A stretch of DNA of 64,000 nucleotides from Undibacterium_A arcticum (lineage in GTDB: Bacteria > Pseudomonadota > Gammaproteobacteria > Burkholderiales > Burkholderiaceae_D), in NCBI RefSeq assembly GCF_042660705.1, contig NZ_JBHSUQ010000001.1. One strand, written 5' to 3'. The notes under the pieces were generated by a model. The model was not told where the DNA came from, did no database searches, and saw nothing but the letters and a program-made list of their open reading frames with translations. This document shows positions 8,553 through 18,500 of the stretch, piece by piece. The translations under genes and the position numbers were made by a program. How positions within the stretch are numbered: the stretch's first letter is position 1; the number at the start of each line of letters is the position of its first letter.

Positions 8553-9050
8553 TCAGCCAGGGTGGCGCCGCCGATCGAGCAATGCCGCGATCGCCGCGTT
8601 CAGGCCGGCATTGCGCGGCGATTTTTCCAGCGTGGCGCCGAGTTCCGCGAGCGCCGACACGGCCTTCGACGGTAGCGTTAATTGACGGGGAATCGTTGAT
8701 TTTGAAAGGCTCTTCGTTACTTGCACTTTGAGACGTATTGCATTAACCTGCCAGCCCGACTTGAGCAGTTCACCTTGCAATTTTGGCAATTGCTGTTTCA
8801 GCTTGGCAGCCAGCGCGGCGTTCGGTATCGACAGCAGCAACAGACCGGCATCGAACTGCAGTACGTCGCACGACGCAAACATCGCGGGCAGCAGCGCGGT
8901 GCAATCCCGTTGCAACGCGATCATGCGTGTGACCGTCGGCAGCAGGGCCGCCATCGCGTCATCGGCGCGCAACAAATCCGCGGCGCCGGTCGCCGTCCTT
9001 GGTTTACGGCGTACGCTGCTGCGCTGATAAGGGGAATAGGTGGTGGCCAT
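8553..9050 (-). CDS. DciA-like protein (DUF721)
   Basis: A 165-residue protein of the DUF721/DciA family, whose characterised members load or recruit the replicative helicase DnaB. Recognition rests on the position between lpxC and secA, where a DUF721 gene is conserved in betaproteobacteria. The N-terminal KH-like part (VLQFDAGLLLLSIPNAALAA) also supports it. The start at 9050 (MATTYSPYQR) is the first ATG that leaves an alternative-free N-terminus; the frame is open further upstream but overlaps the divergent peptidase gene. Function as a helicase loader is family inference only. Confidence 0.75.
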   Translation of the reverse strand: MATTYSPYQRSSVRRKPRTATGAADLLRADDAMAALLPTVTRMIALQRDCTALLPAMFASCDVLQFDAGLLLLSIPNAALAAKLKQQLPKLQGELLKSGWQVNAIRLKVQVTKSLSKSTIPRQLTLPSKAVSALAELGATLEKSPRNAGLNAAIAALLDRRRHPG

Positions 9051-9117
9051 CACCCGAAACCATATCACAGCCGGCCCCACAATGCTGCGTGGCGAGCAAT
9101 GAGTTCCTGGAGTCGCA

Positions 9118-10082
9118 ATGCAAATAATTCTGCTGCACCCGCGCTTTACGCAAGCCAAGTCGGTCACGCTCGGATCGCGCCACGTGGTGCTGGCCGGCCT
9201 GGCTTTCCTGAGCTCGGTGCTACTCTGTGCGGCCTTGCTGTCGTTGCTGGGCTTGCGGCTGGCGGCCGACGGCCGACTGCCCTTCCTGCGCGACCTTGTC
9301 GGCATCAGTGCGCCCGATGACGGCGGCGTCAAGCAGGACAAATACCTGAAGGAAAACCTGGCCGCGATGGCGGTCAAGCTGGGCGCGATGCAGGCGCAAC
9401 TGATGCGGCTCGACGCGTTGGGCGAGCGGGTCCAGGGTCTGGCCGGCGTCAAGCCGGAGGAATTCAATTTCAAAGACAAGCCCGGGCAGGGCGGAGCCGA
9501 GCCGAGCAGCGCCGCTGCGCCGGCCGCGCATGCGCTGACCATCAGCGAATTTCAGAAGGCGCTGGACGCGCTGGCGGTCGATGTCGAGCATCGCTCCGAC
9601 TACATGAACGTGGTCGAGAGCACGCTGATGAGCTTCAAGGTCAAATCCAAGCTGCTGCCGACCAGCCAACCGGTCGATGCGAATTATGTGGCATCGAGTT
9701 TTGGCCTGCGCATCGATCCGTTCACCGGTCGCAGCACTTTTCACGAAGGACTGGACTTCCCGGCGTCGACCGGCACGGCGATAGTGGCGGCCGCGGGCGG
9801 GGTCGTGATCGCGGCGGAATATCATCCGCAGTTCGGCAACATGATCGATATCGATCACGGCAACGATATTGTGACCCGCTACGCGCACGCCTCGCGCACC
9901 TTGGTCAAGGTCGGCGACATCGTCAAGCGCGGCCAGCATATCGCCGACGTCGGCACTACCGGGCGCTCCACCGGCCCACACCTGCATTTCGAGGTGCATG
10001 TGAAGGGCGTGCCGCAAACCCGCAGAAATTCCTGTCGGCCGGTGCCGATCAGGCAAAAATCGCGGCGCTCGAGCCAAAATGA
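9118..10082 (+). CDS. M23 family metallopeptidase (apparent frameshift near the end)
   Basis: Probable envelope-anchored peptidoglycan endopeptidase. There is an N-terminal membrane helix (about residues 22-47), a coiled/linker region, then an M23/LytM domain with HEGLDFPA (about 206-213) and HLHFEVH (about 290-296). The H-x-H metal site suggests an active enzyme. The frame slips at AAA 10016-10018. Adding one A gives VPQNPQKFLSAGADQ and a stop at 10080-10082, about 321 residues. The long Arg/Cys-rich tail read without the correction is artefactual. It sits immediately upstream of secA, a conserved neighbour. Confidence 0.88.
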
Positions 10083-10385
10083 GAAATGTTGTAATTTTGG
10101 TATGGCGCGTGATGCTGAATGGAGTGTAGTAAAAAGTGCAACTTTATGCGGGCCGCGCCAACAGGTGCCTGCATTGCGGGATCACGGTGGCACGCGTTGC
10201 CAGGCAGACACGCAAATCGCGGCGGTCACAGCATTTCCGGGGCCGCTATTGTTTCCCAGCGGATAAGCCCAATCTGGGGCGTATCGCATGCTAAAATCGT
10301 TTTTTTAGCCATAGTCGGACTCGATGCGGTAACAATATGGACCGCATAGAGTCTTTTTTTACGGCGCTTTTTCAAGAATTCACGC
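10083..10385 (+). promoter_or_regulatory. secA upstream region with candidate promoter
   Basis: No gene seen. TGCTAAAAT at 10289-10297 is an extended -10 element, which would give a leader of roughly 80 bases. That leader would contain the terminator-like hairpin at 10318-10360 before the secA ATG. An A/T hairpin GCTAAAA/TTTTAGC overlaps the -10 element. Confidence 0.4.
10318..10360 (+). terminator. terminator-like hairpin in the secA leader
   Basis: GACTC-TGCGGT pairs with ACCGCA-GAGTC around an internal GA/TA mismatch and a ten-base loop, followed by seven T. It ends 25 bases before the secA start. It either terminates upstream transcription or acts as an attenuator for secA. Confidence 0.6.
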
Positions 10386-13148
10386 ATGTCCTTACTGACC
10401 CAGATCTTCGGTAGCCGCAATCAGCGCCTGCTCAAACAATATCAAAAAACCGTCAACGCAATTAATGCACTCGAGCCGGCGATGGAGCAGCTGAGCGACG
10501 CCGAATTGCAGGCCAAGACACCGGCCTTCAAGCAACGTATTGCCAGCGGAGAAAAACTCGACGATCTGCTGCCGGAAGCCTTTGCAGTGTGCCGCGAGGC
10601 CGGTCGCCGGGTGCTGAAGATGCGCCACTTCGACGTGCAGCTGATCGGCGGCATGGTGCTGCATTACGGCAAGATCGCAGAAATGGGTACCGGCGAGGGC
10701 AAGACCCTGATGGCGACACTGGCGGCGTACCTGAATGCGCTGGCCGGCAACGGTGTGCACGTGATCACGGTCAATGACTACCTGGCCCAGCGCGATGCCG
10801 ACTGGATGGGCAAGCTATATGGCTGGCTCGGCATGTCGACCGGCGTCAACCTGTCGCAGATGGAGCACGATGCCAAGCAGACCGCTTATGCGTCCGACAT
10901 TACCTACGGCACCAACAATGAATTCGGTTTCGATTACCTGCGCGACAACATGGTATTCGACGCCAAGGATCGGGTGCAGCGCAGCCTCCATTTCGCGATC
11001 GTCGATGAAGTCGACTCGATCCTGATCGATGAGGCCAGAACGCCACTGATCATCTCCGGACAGGCCGAAAACCACACCGATCTGTACCACAAGATCAACG
11101 AAGTGCCGAAACTGCTGACCTTGCAGATCGGCGAAGAAACGCCGGACGGCAAGGGCCTGGTCGAAGTGCCGGGCGATTACACCAAGGACGAGAAAGCGAA
11201 CCAGGTGTTGCTGACCGAAGCCGGCCACGAAAAGGCGGAGCAGATTTTGACCCAGATGGGGCTGCTGCCGGAAGGTGCATCGCTGTATGACGCCGCCAAC
11301 ATCACGCTGATCCACCACCTGTATGCGGCGCTGCGCGCCAACGTGCTGTTCCACAAGGACCAGCATTACGTGGTGCAGAACGATGAGGTCATCATCGTCG
11401 ACGAATTCACCGGCCGTCTGATGACGGGCCGCCGCTGGTCCGACGGCCTGCATCAGGCAGTCGAAGCGAAGGAAGGGGTCCGGATCCAGAACGAGAACCA
11501 GACGCTGGCGTCGATCACGTTCCAGAATTATTTCCGCATGTACAGCAAGCTGGCTGGCATGACCGGTACCGCCGATACCGAAGCCTACGAATTCCAGGAA
11601 ATCTACGGCCTCGAAACCGTCGTGATTCCGCAGAACCGGCCGAACCAGCGCAAGGATCGCCACGATCAGGTCTACAAGACGCCGCAGGAAAAATACAATG
11701 CGATGCTCAATGACATCCAGGAATGTTACGGTCGCGGTCAGCCGGTACTGGTCGGCACCACGTCGATCGAAAATTCCGAGCTGCTGTCGGGCATCCTGAC
11801 CAAGGCCAAGCTGCCGCACAATGTGCTGAACGCGAAGCAGCATGCGCGCGAGGCCGAAATTATCGCCCAGGCCGGCAGTCCGAAAGGCATCACCATCGCG
11901 ACCAATATGGCCGGTCGCGGCACCGACATCGTGCTGGGCGGCAATGTCGAAAAGCAGATCCAGTTCATCGAGGCCGACGACCAGCTGTCCGACGCCGACC
12001 AGCTGCAGCAAGCGCAAAAATTGCGCGATGAATGGCAGTCCTTGCACGACCATGTGGTCGAGGTCGGCGGCCTGCATATCGTCGGCACCGAGCGCCACGA
12101 ATCGCGCCGGGTCGACAATCAGTTGCGTGGCCGCGCCGCACGTCAGGGCGACCCCGGATCGTCGCGTTTCTACCTGTCGCTGGACGACTCGCTGCTGCGC
12201 ATCTTCGCCGGCGACCGCGTGCGCGCGATCATGGACCGGCTGAAGATGCCGGAAGGTGAGCCGATCGAAGCCGGCATCGTGTCGCGCTCGATCGAATCGG
12301 CGCAGCGCAAGGTCGAGGCGCGCAACTTCGACATCCGCAAGCAATTGCTGGAATACGATGATGTCGCCAACGATCAGCGCAAGGTGATCTATCAGCAGCG
12401 CAATGAACTGCTGGAGTCGAAGGACGTCTCCGACCTGATCGCGTCGCTGCGGCACGGCGTGTTCACCGATATCTTCCGTACCTATGTGCCGAAAGAATCA
12501 GTCGAAGAGCAGTGGGATCTGAAGTCGCTGGAAGCGACTCTGAAGAACGAGTGGCAGCTCGACGTGCCGTTCAGCGGCATCCTGGCAGCCGAGCCGAATC
12601 TGACCGACGAGGATCTGCTGCAGCGCGTGTTGACCGCCGCTGACGAAGCCTATGCCGCGAAGACCGCGATCGTCGGCCAGGAAGCTTTTGCCGGTTTCGA
12701 GCGCAGCATCATGCTGCAAAGCGTCGATACCCACTGGCGCGAGCACCTGGCAGCGCTCGATCACCTGCGTCAGGGCATCCATCTGCGCGGCTATGCGCAA
12801 AAGAACCCGAAGCAGGAATACAAGCGCGAAGCATTCGAACTGTTCGGCCAGATGCTCGACATGATCAAGAATGAAGTGATCAAGATCGTGATGACGGTGC
12901 ACATCGAGACGCGCGAAGAAATCGCAGCGGCCGAAGAGGAGCTGGCGCAGCAGCAGGTTGCGAACGTGCATTACGAGCATGCCGACTTCAATCCGAATGC
13001 GGCACCGGAAGAGCTGCTGGCGCCAGCGGCCAATCCGGGCCCGCCCCTGCAGCCTATGGTCAACCTGGTGCCAAAAGTCGGCCGCAACGACCCTTGCCCT
13101 TGCGGCAGCGGCAAGAAGTACAAGCAGTGCCATGGCCGGCTCGAATAA
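10386..13148 (+). CDS. secA: preprotein translocase ATPase SecA
   Basis: Motor of the Sec pathway, acting at the inner membrane with SecYEG. It has 920 residues, a standard length. Walker A GTGEGKT lies near residues 102-108. IVDEVDSILIDEARTPLI follows in nucleotide-binding domain 1 and TNMAGRGTDI in domain 2. The C-terminal zinc-binding tail CPCGSGKKYKQCH (about 901-913) binds SecB and lipids. It is preceded by a leader hairpin with a T tract and followed by a good terminator. A group II intron sits just beyond that terminator. Confidence 0.98.
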   Translation: MSLLTQIFGSRNQRLLKQYQKTVNAINALEPAMEQLSDAELQAKTPAFKQRIASGEKLDDLLPEAFAVCREAGRRVLKMRHFDVQLIGGMVLHYGKIAEMGTGEGKTLMATLAAYLNALAGNGVHVITVNDYLAQRDADWMGKLYGWLGMSTGVNLSQMEHDAKQTAYASDITYGTNNEFGFDYLRDNMVFDAKDRVQRSLHFAIVDEVDSILIDEARTPLIISGQAENHTDLYHKINEVPKLLTLQIGEETPDGKGLVEVPGDYTKDEKANQVLLTEAGHEKAEQILTQMGLLPEGASLYDAANITLIHHLYAALRANVLFHKDQHYVVQNDEVIIVDEFTGRLMTGRRWSDGLHQAVEAKEGVRIQNENQTLASITFQNYFRMYSKLAGMTGTADTEAYEFQEIYGLETVVIPQNRPNQRKDRHDQVYKTPQEKYNAMLNDIQECYGRGQPVLVGTTSIENSELLSGILTKAKLPHNVLNAKQHAREAEIIAQAGSPKGITIATNMAGRGTDIVLGGNVEKQIQFIEADDQLSDADQLQQAQKLRDEWQSLHDHVVEVGGLHIVGTERHESRRVDNQLRGRAARQGDPGSSRFYLSLDDSLLRIFAGDRVRAIMDRLKMPEGEPIEAGIVSRSIESAQRKVEARNFDIRKQLLEYDDVANDQRKVIYQQRNELLESKDVSDLIASLRHGVFTDIFRTYVPKESVEEQWDLKSLEATLKNEWQLDVPFSGILAAEPNLTDEDLLQRVLTAADEAYAAKTAIVGQEAFAGFERSIMLQSVDTHWREHLAALDHLRQGIHLRGYAQKNPKQEYKREAFELFGQMLDMIKNEVIKIVMTVHIETREEIAAAEEELAQQQVANVHYEHADFNPNAAPEELLAPAANPGPPLQPMVNLVPKVGRNDPCPCGSGKKYKQCHGRLE

Positions 13149-13170
13149 TCATCCCAGACCATGAAACTTG

Positions 13171-13196
13171 AAAGGCGGAGCGATCCGTCTTTTTTT
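13171..13196 (+). terminator. rho-independent terminator of secA
   Basis: AAAGGCGGA, loop GCGA, TCCGTCTTT with the T run continuing to 13196. This is the kind of motif that group IIC introns use as an insertion target, and the intron begins four bases after the T run. Confidence 0.85.
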
Positions 13197-13457
13197 ATTG
13201 GTGCGCCCGGCAGGGCGCACCTACTTGGAGGTGAAAGTCCTCTACTTGCCCGACAAGGGGAAGAGTTAGCGGAAGGCAAGGGTGTCGCGGGCGACTGCGA
13301 ATCTGAAGGAAGCCGGAAGCAAAGCGCTGGCATGACGGGGACGCCGAGTCGAACAGGAAGCGGATACGAGGCGGCGTAGCCGGGTGAGATGTCCAATTTC
13401 ATCGAAGCCCGATACTTGTACGGAAGGCTACGGCGTAGATCCGACAGGCATAAGCGT

Positions 13458-13488
<31 letters not shown>

Positions 13489-13644
13489 GCATGCGTGCCT
13501 TGTGCTACCGACATCGAGAGGTGTTGGGATGCGCATGCAGAAGTCAGCAAACGGCATAGTAGGTCGAGGACGAGGCGGCGAGCCGGAGAGAGCCATGACT
13601 GAAGGCCTGAACATTGAACAACGCGATTAGGACATTCGACCTCG

Positions 13645-15036
13645 ATGCAAATCGATGACGCAACAAGGCAGGCAACTGCGCCCGACACGGAGAGAGACGA
13701 ACGGATTTCGTCGATGGCCGGGTCGGGTGCCGAGGGTGGCACGGCGGCGAATGGGCAAACGAAAGCGGAAGGACTGCGGCAGATGGACGCCGTGGTCGAA
13801 CGTCACAACCTGTGGCGAGCGTATGAGCGGGTCATGCAGAACAAGGGCGCAGCGGGAGTCGATGGACTCACTGTGTTCGAATTCAAGGCATGGCTGCAAC
13901 AGCACTGGCCAAGCGTCAAGGCAGCGCTACTGGCAGGAAACTATATGCCGGCGGCGATCCGCAAGGTGGAGATACCCAAGCCCAACGGCGGGGTACGCAC
14001 ACTGGGCATCCCGACGGTGTTGGACCGCCTGATCCAGCAAGCGCTGTTGCAAGTTCTACAACCAGAGTTCGAACCCGCATTCTCCGAACATAGCTATGGG
14101 TTCCGACCGGGCCGCAATGCATGGCAAGCGGTGCAACGAGCGCAAGGCTATATCAAGGAAGGCCGCCGCTGGGTGGTCGACCTCGACTTGGAGAAATTCT
14201 TCGACCGGGTGAACCACGACATTTTGATGTCGCGGGTAGCGCGCCAGGTTGAGGATGAGCGGGTATTGAAACTGATTCGTCGTTATCTGGAAGCGGGAAT
14301 GATGTCCGAAGGGATGGTCAGCGCGAGGACAGAAGGCACGCCGCAAGGCGGTCCACTGTCGCCGTTATTGTCGAACATCCTGCTGACGGATCTGAACCGC
14401 GAACTGGAGCGGCGGGGACACCGGTTCTGCCGTTACGCCGATGATTGCAACATCTACGTCAAAAGCGAAGCGGCAGGACGGCATGCGATGGCTGCGATTA
14501 CCGGCTATCTGGAGAAGAAATTAAAACTTCAGGTCAACCGGGACAAGAGCGCCGTCGCACGACCGTGGCAGCGGAAGTTTCTGGGTTACAGCGTCACCTG
14601 GCATAAGCAGGCCCGTCTTAAAATCGCCGATAGCAGTCTGAAGCGACTGAAGGACAGGGTGCGTGAAATCGTGGTCGGGAACGCCTCGCGCAATCTCGGC
14701 AAAACGATAGCAGCGCTCAACCCGGTGTTGCGTGGCTGGACCTCATACTTCCGTCTGACCGAGGTAAAAGGTGTGTTGCAGGAATTGGACGGATGGATTC
14801 GGCGCAAACTGCGCTGCCTGCTATGGCGGCAATGGAAGCGACCGGCCACCCGTAATAAGCGGCTGCAAGCACGAGGCTTGGATAAGACGCGCGCATGGAA
14901 ATCGGCAAGCAACGGACGTGGCCCCTGGTGGAACGCCGGAGCGAGCCATATGAACGCGGCGTATCCTAAACGCTTCTTTGATGTATTAGGGTTGGTTTCG
15001 CTGCTGGACACCCAGCGGCGCTTCCAGAGTGTTTAA
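13645..15036 (+). CDS. ltrA: group II intron reverse transcriptase/maturase
   Basis: Multifunctional intron protein that assists splicing and copies the intron into DNA at new sites. It has 463 residues. RT fingers/palm motifs are visible: GVRTLGIPTVLDRL, SYGFRPGRNAWQAV, TPQGGPLSPLLSN and the catalytic YADD at residues 264-267. The maturase/X domain (WTSYFRLTEVKGVLQELD) follows, and the protein ends without an HNH endonuclease domain, as in class C. All key residues are intact, so it may be active. The first 50 residues are poorly conserved, so the start could instead be a later ATG. Confidence 0.93.
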   Translation: MQIDDATRQATAPDTERDERISSMAGSGAEGGTAANGQTKAEGLRQMDAVVERHNLWRAYERVMQNKGAAGVDGLTVFEFKAWLQQHWPSVKAALLAGNYMPAAIRKVEIPKPNGGVRTLGIPTVLDRLIQQALLQVLQPEFEPAFSEHSYGFRPGRNAWQAVQRAQGYIKEGRRWVVDLDLEKFFDRVNHDILMSRVARQVEDERVLKLIRRYLEAGMMSEGMVSARTEGTPQGGPLSPLLSNILLTDLNRELERRGHRFCRYADDCNIYVKSEAAGRHAMAAITGYLEKKLKLQVNRDKSAVARPWQRKFLGYSVTWHKQARLKIADSSLKRLKDRVREIVVGNASRNLGKTIAALNPVLRGWTSYFRLTEVKGVLQELDGWIRRKLRCLLWRQWKRPATRNKRLQARGLDKTRAWKSASNGRGPWWNAGASHMNAAYPKRFFDVLGLVSLLDTQRRFQSV

Positions 15037-15039
15037 TGA

Positions 15040-15071
15040 ACCGCCGTATGCGGAACCGCACGTACGGTGGT
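15040..15071 (+). ncRNA. intron domain V catalytic hairpin
   Basis: ACCGCCGTA pairs with TACGGTGGT (one wobble), followed by an inner TGCG/CGCA stem with a two-base bulge and GAAC loop. The CGC of ACCGCC is the catalytic triad as found in group IIC introns such as that of Oceanobacillus iheyensis. Preservation of this element supports an active ribozyme. Confidence 0.85.
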
Positions 15072-15253
15072 GTGAGAAGGCGACGGGGGCAACCCCGTCC
15101 CTTACTCGATGCGCTGAAAAAACCACCGGTCGCGCTTCGCTGTGCAGCACAGTACCATCGATGATCTTGGTCGGCGGTCCGCGACAAACCAGCGTTCCGA
15201 AGCGTTTACAATAAGCGTTCTCTATCGATTACCACCCTCTCCGAAAGCATTTC

Positions 15254-16492
15254 ATGGCAGTCAACCTTCCCCTTCCTGTCGCCGCCGAATTAAAGCCTGT
15301 CGCCGGTCTTGAACTCGGTTTCGCCGAAGCCGGCATCCGCAAGCCGGACCGCAAGGACCTGCTGGTGATGAAGCTGGCGCCGAGCGCCACCGTGGCTGGT
15401 GTATTCACCAAGAACCGTTTCTGTGCGGCGCCGGTGCAGGTCTGCAAGGCCCATCTGGAAGGCATGCACATCTCGGGTGCGCCGATCCGTGCCCTGTTGA
15501 TCAATACCGGCAATGCCAACGCCGGCACCGGAGAAACCGGCCTGATGGACGCCAATGCCAGCTGCGCCGCCCTGGCAGAGATACTCGGCTGCGAGCAGTC
15601 GCAGATCTTGCCGTTTTCGACCGGGGTGATTCTGGAACCGCTGCCGGTGGCCCGCATCAAGGCCGGCTTGCCGGCGGCCGTAGCGAATCTGACCAGCGAC
15701 AACTGGTACCACGCCGCCGAAGCGATCATGACCACCGACACCCAGCCAAAAGCGGCCTCGCGCACCGTCACGATCAAGGGCGAGACCATCACGCTGACCG
15801 GCATCAGCAAGGGGGCCGGCATGATCAAGCCGAACATGGCAACCATGCTGGGTTTTCTGGCAACCGACGCACTGGTGGCGCAGCCGGTGCTGGATCACCT
15901 GGTCAAGCAGGCGGCCGACCAGTCCTTCAATTGCATCACCATCGACGGCGACACCTCGACCAATGACTCGTTCATGCTGATCGCCACCGGGGTAACGGGG
16001 GGCGAGATCAGCCAGGTCGACAGCCCCGAATACGAGGCACTGGCGGCCGCGGTGATAGGCCTGTCGCAACAATTGGCGCAGATGATCGTGCGCGACGGCG
16101 AAGGCGCCACCAAGTTCATGACCATCACCGTGGAAGATGGTGCCAATGTGGAGGAATGCCGCAAGATCGCGTATTCAATCGGCCATTCGCCACTGGTGAA
16201 AACGGCGTTCTTCGCATCGGATCCGAATCTGGGCCGGATCCTGGCGGCGATCGGCTATGCCGGTGTCGACGACCTGGATGTCAGCAAGCTGAACCTGTAT
16301 CTGGACGACGTCTGGGTCGCGAAAAATGGTGGCCGCAATCCAGATTACCAGGAGGCCGACGGTCAGCGCGTGATGAAGCAGAGCGAGATCACGATCCGCG
16401 TCAAGCTGGCGCGAGGCAATGCGAGCGCGACCATCTGGACCTGCGATTTGTCGCACGATTACGTGACGATCAACGCCGATTACCGGTCCTGA
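15254..16492 (+). CDS. argJ: bifunctional glutamate N-acetyltransferase / amino-acid acetyltransferase
   Basis: Arginine biosynthesis enzyme that transfers acetyl from N-acetylornithine to glutamate and can also use acetyl-CoA. It has 412 residues. The self-cleavage site lies in KPNMATMLGF, with the nucleophile Thr at about residue 197, so the precursor matures into alpha and beta chains. A weak -10 (TACAAT 15207-15212) lies upstream. The intron now separates it from secA; the order secA-argJ is conserved in relatives. Confidence 0.96.
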   Translation: MAVNLPLPVAAELKPVAGLELGFAEAGIRKPDRKDLLVMKLAPSATVAGVFTKNRFCAAPVQVCKAHLEGMHISGAPIRALLINTGNANAGTGETGLMDANASCAALAEILGCEQSQILPFSTGVILEPLPVARIKAGLPAAVANLTSDNWYHAAEAIMTTDTQPKAASRTVTIKGETITLTGISKGAGMIKPNMATMLGFLATDALVAQPVLDHLVKQAADQSFNCITIDGDTSTNDSFMLIATGVTGGEISQVDSPEYEALAAAVIGLSQQLAQMIVRDGEGATKFMTITVEDGANVEECRKIAYSIGHSPLVKTAFFASDPNLGRILAAIGYAGVDDLDVSKLNLYLDDVWVAKNGGRNPDYQEADGQRVMKQSEITIRVKLARGNASATIWTCDLSHDYVTINADYRS

Positions 16493-16517
16493 TCGAACGC
16501 GTAACGAGCTCAACACC

Positions 16518-17396
16518 ATGAACCAACTCGACCATTTCCTGAACCGCGCCGAGGCGCTGCTGTCGCGCCTCGAAACCATACTGCCGCAAACCCAGCGCGA
16601 ACCGGACTGGCAGCTCGGTCATGCGTTCCGCTGGCGTAAATATCACGGGCCGGCAGGTCGCGGCACCCTGCAGCCGGTAGCGCATGTCTCGACCATCGCG
16701 TTGTCCGACCTGCAGCATATCGAACCGCAGAAGCAGCAGATCGAGCAGAACACACGCCAGTTCGTCCACCGCAGGCCGGCCAACAACGTGTTGCTGACCG
16801 GTGCCCGTGGGACCGGCAAATCGTCATTGATCAAGGCCTGCCTGAACCAATTTGCGGCAGACGGCTTGCGCCTGATCGAGGTCGACAAAGCCGACCTGGC
16901 CGATTTGCCGGATATCGTCGAGCTGGTCGCGACACGCCCGGAGCGCTTCATTCTGTTCTGCGACGACCTGTCGTTCGAGGAAGGTGAAAGCGGTTACAAG
17001 GCGCTGAAAGTCGCACTCGACGGCAGCATTGCCGCGCAGTCAGACAATGTGCTGATCTATGCGACGTCGAATCGACGCCACCTGATGCCGGAGCGCATGT
17101 CCGATAACGCCAGTTACACCCATGGTGATGATGGCGACCTGCATCCGGGCGAAACAGTCGAAGAAAGAATTTCCCTGTCGGAACGTTTTGGGCTATGGGT
17201 GACGTTTTACCCGTTCCGCCAGGATGATTATTTGGAGATCGTCGCGCACTGGTTGCGCTCGTTCGGATGCGATGCCGCGCAGATTCAGGCCGCCACTGCC
17301 GACGCGCTGCGCTGGGCCTTGCAGCGCGGTTCGCGCTCAGGCCGCGTGGCCTGGCAGTTCGCGAAAGATCACGCCGGAAGAATGCAATCCGGATAG
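16518..17396 (+). CDS. DUF815 family ATP-binding protein
   Basis: AAA-like ATPase of unknown physiological role, 292 residues. Walker A GARGTGKS lies near residues 95-102. A Walker B-like RFILFCDDLSFEEGE follows, then ATSNRRHLMPERM as in other DUF815 proteins. It lies 25 bases after argJ, a conserved neighbour in betaproteobacteria, and is probably cotranscribed. The function is not known; the family call is firm. Confidence 0.88.
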   Translation: MNQLDHFLNRAEALLSRLETILPQTQREPDWQLGHAFRWRKYHGPAGRGTLQPVAHVSTIALSDLQHIEPQKQQIEQNTRQFVHRRPANNVLLTGARGTGKSSLIKACLNQFAADGLRLIEVDKADLADLPDIVELVATRPERFILFCDDLSFEEGESGYKALKVALDGSIAAQSDNVLIYATSNRRHLMPERMSDNASYTHGDDGDLHPGETVEERISLSERFGLWVTFYPFRQDDYLEIVAHWLRSFGCDAAQIQAATADALRWALQRGSRSGRVAWQFAKDHAGRMQSG

Positions 17397-17588
17397 AAAT
17401 GACGGAAGTTGCGGTGCATTGGCCCGGCAGACAGGCATGTCGCTGAACCGACACCCGCTGCGCCTGCGACGCTGGGATGCCGGTCTGTTTTGCGCCAGCG
17501 CAATGGGCCGGCGTCGTGCTTGTGTAAAGTAGCGGAGTCGTCGAAAATAGGGCGATTGAACCTCAATCGCTCTTTGCGCGAGACCGCC

Positions 17589-18416
17589 ATGCTCATGTCC
17601 ACCCAAGCCAACCGCTACGCCCATCAACTGCTCGATGCGCGTGCCAAGGCGCAGTTGATTCCTTCGCTGTCATCCCGTCAGCCGCTGTCGATCGACGATG
17701 GTTACGAGATCAGCAAGCGCATCTACGATATTCGCACTGCGGAAGGCGAGCAGGCGATCGGCCGCAAGATCGGTTTCAGCAATAGTGCACATCGGGCGAA
17801 ATATGGCGACACCGGGCCGATCAGCGAGCCAATCTGGACGCCGATGTTCGATTCCACAGTGCAATTTGCCGATGATAATCGTGGCATTCAGAGCCTGACC
17901 GGCGCCATGCAGCCGCGCATCGGACCCGAAATCGTATTCAAGCTGGGCCATACGCCGGCGGCCGATGCGTCAATCGCCGAACTGGCCGAGTGCATCGAGT
18001 GGATGGCGCATGGCATCGAGATCGTGGTATGTCCGTTTCCGGAATGGAAGTTCGATACCGCGGACGCCATCGCTGCTTTCGGGCTGCATGGTGCGCTGAT
18101 TATCGGCGAACCGAAGCTGCTGTCGGCGGCCAGCCATCACAATCTGGCTGCGATGCTGGATCACACCAGCATGTCGCTGTCGTGCGCCGGAACCCTGTTG
18201 GCGGCTGGCTTTGGTGACGAGCCGAACAGCCCGCTACAGGCGCTGTTCTATTTGCACCAGTTGCTCAAAACCCAGCCCCAGTTCGCGCCGCTGACAGCCG
18301 GAGAGATCATTACTACCGGCACCTGGACCGATGCTTATCCGATCGAAAAGGGGCAGACCTGGAGCACGGCATTGTCCGGTGTCTCCCTGCCCGGCCTTAC
18401 CGTCTCCTTCGTCTGA
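17589..18416 (+). CDS. 2-keto-4-pentenoate hydratase-like protein (FAH superfamily)
   Basis: Metal-dependent hydratase/decarboxylase fold of the MhpD type, 275 residues from ATG 17589. ATG 17595 is an equally possible start. Visible: IGRKIGFSN, the metal-binding region IGPEIVFKLG, and the C-terminal TGTWTDAYPIEKGQTW, which resembles the family's GxLTxPxP segment in position. Members act in meta-cleavage of aromatics. No other catabolic genes flank it, so the natural substrate is open. A strong terminator follows. Confidence 0.75.
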   Translation: MLMSTQANRYAHQLLDARAKAQLIPSLSSRQPLSIDDGYEISKRIYDIRTAEGEQAIGRKIGFSNSAHRAKYGDTGPISEPIWTPMFDSTVQFADDNRGIQSLTGAMQPRIGPEIVFKLGHTPAADASIAELAECIEWMAHGIEIVVCPFPEWKFDTADAIAAFGLHGALIIGEPKLLSAASHHNLAAMLDHTSMSLSCAGTLLAAGFGDEPNSPLQALFYLHQLLKTQPQFAPLTAGEIITTGTWTDAYPIEKGQTWSTALSGVSLPGLTVSFV

Positions 18417-18436
18417 CAACTTGCCGTAATTAGACG

Positions 18437-18477
18437 AAAAAAAAAAAGCCGCTCAGCTTTTGACTGAACGGCTTTTT
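18437..18477. terminator. bidirectional terminator between convergent genes
   Basis: A-tract, AAAAGCCGCTCAG, six-base loop region, CTGAACGGCTTTTT. The stem has one mismatch. It serves the hydratase gene on the plus strand and the DUF2147/valS unit on the minus strand. Confidence 0.85.
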
Positions 18478-18500
18478 AATGGTGACATGCGAAGCCTCGT

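Noticed and set aside
10019..10266. Arg/Cys-rich C-terminal domain on the M23 peptidase
   Set aside because: It is produced by the frameshift at 10016. The corrected frame stops at 10082 with family-like sequence.
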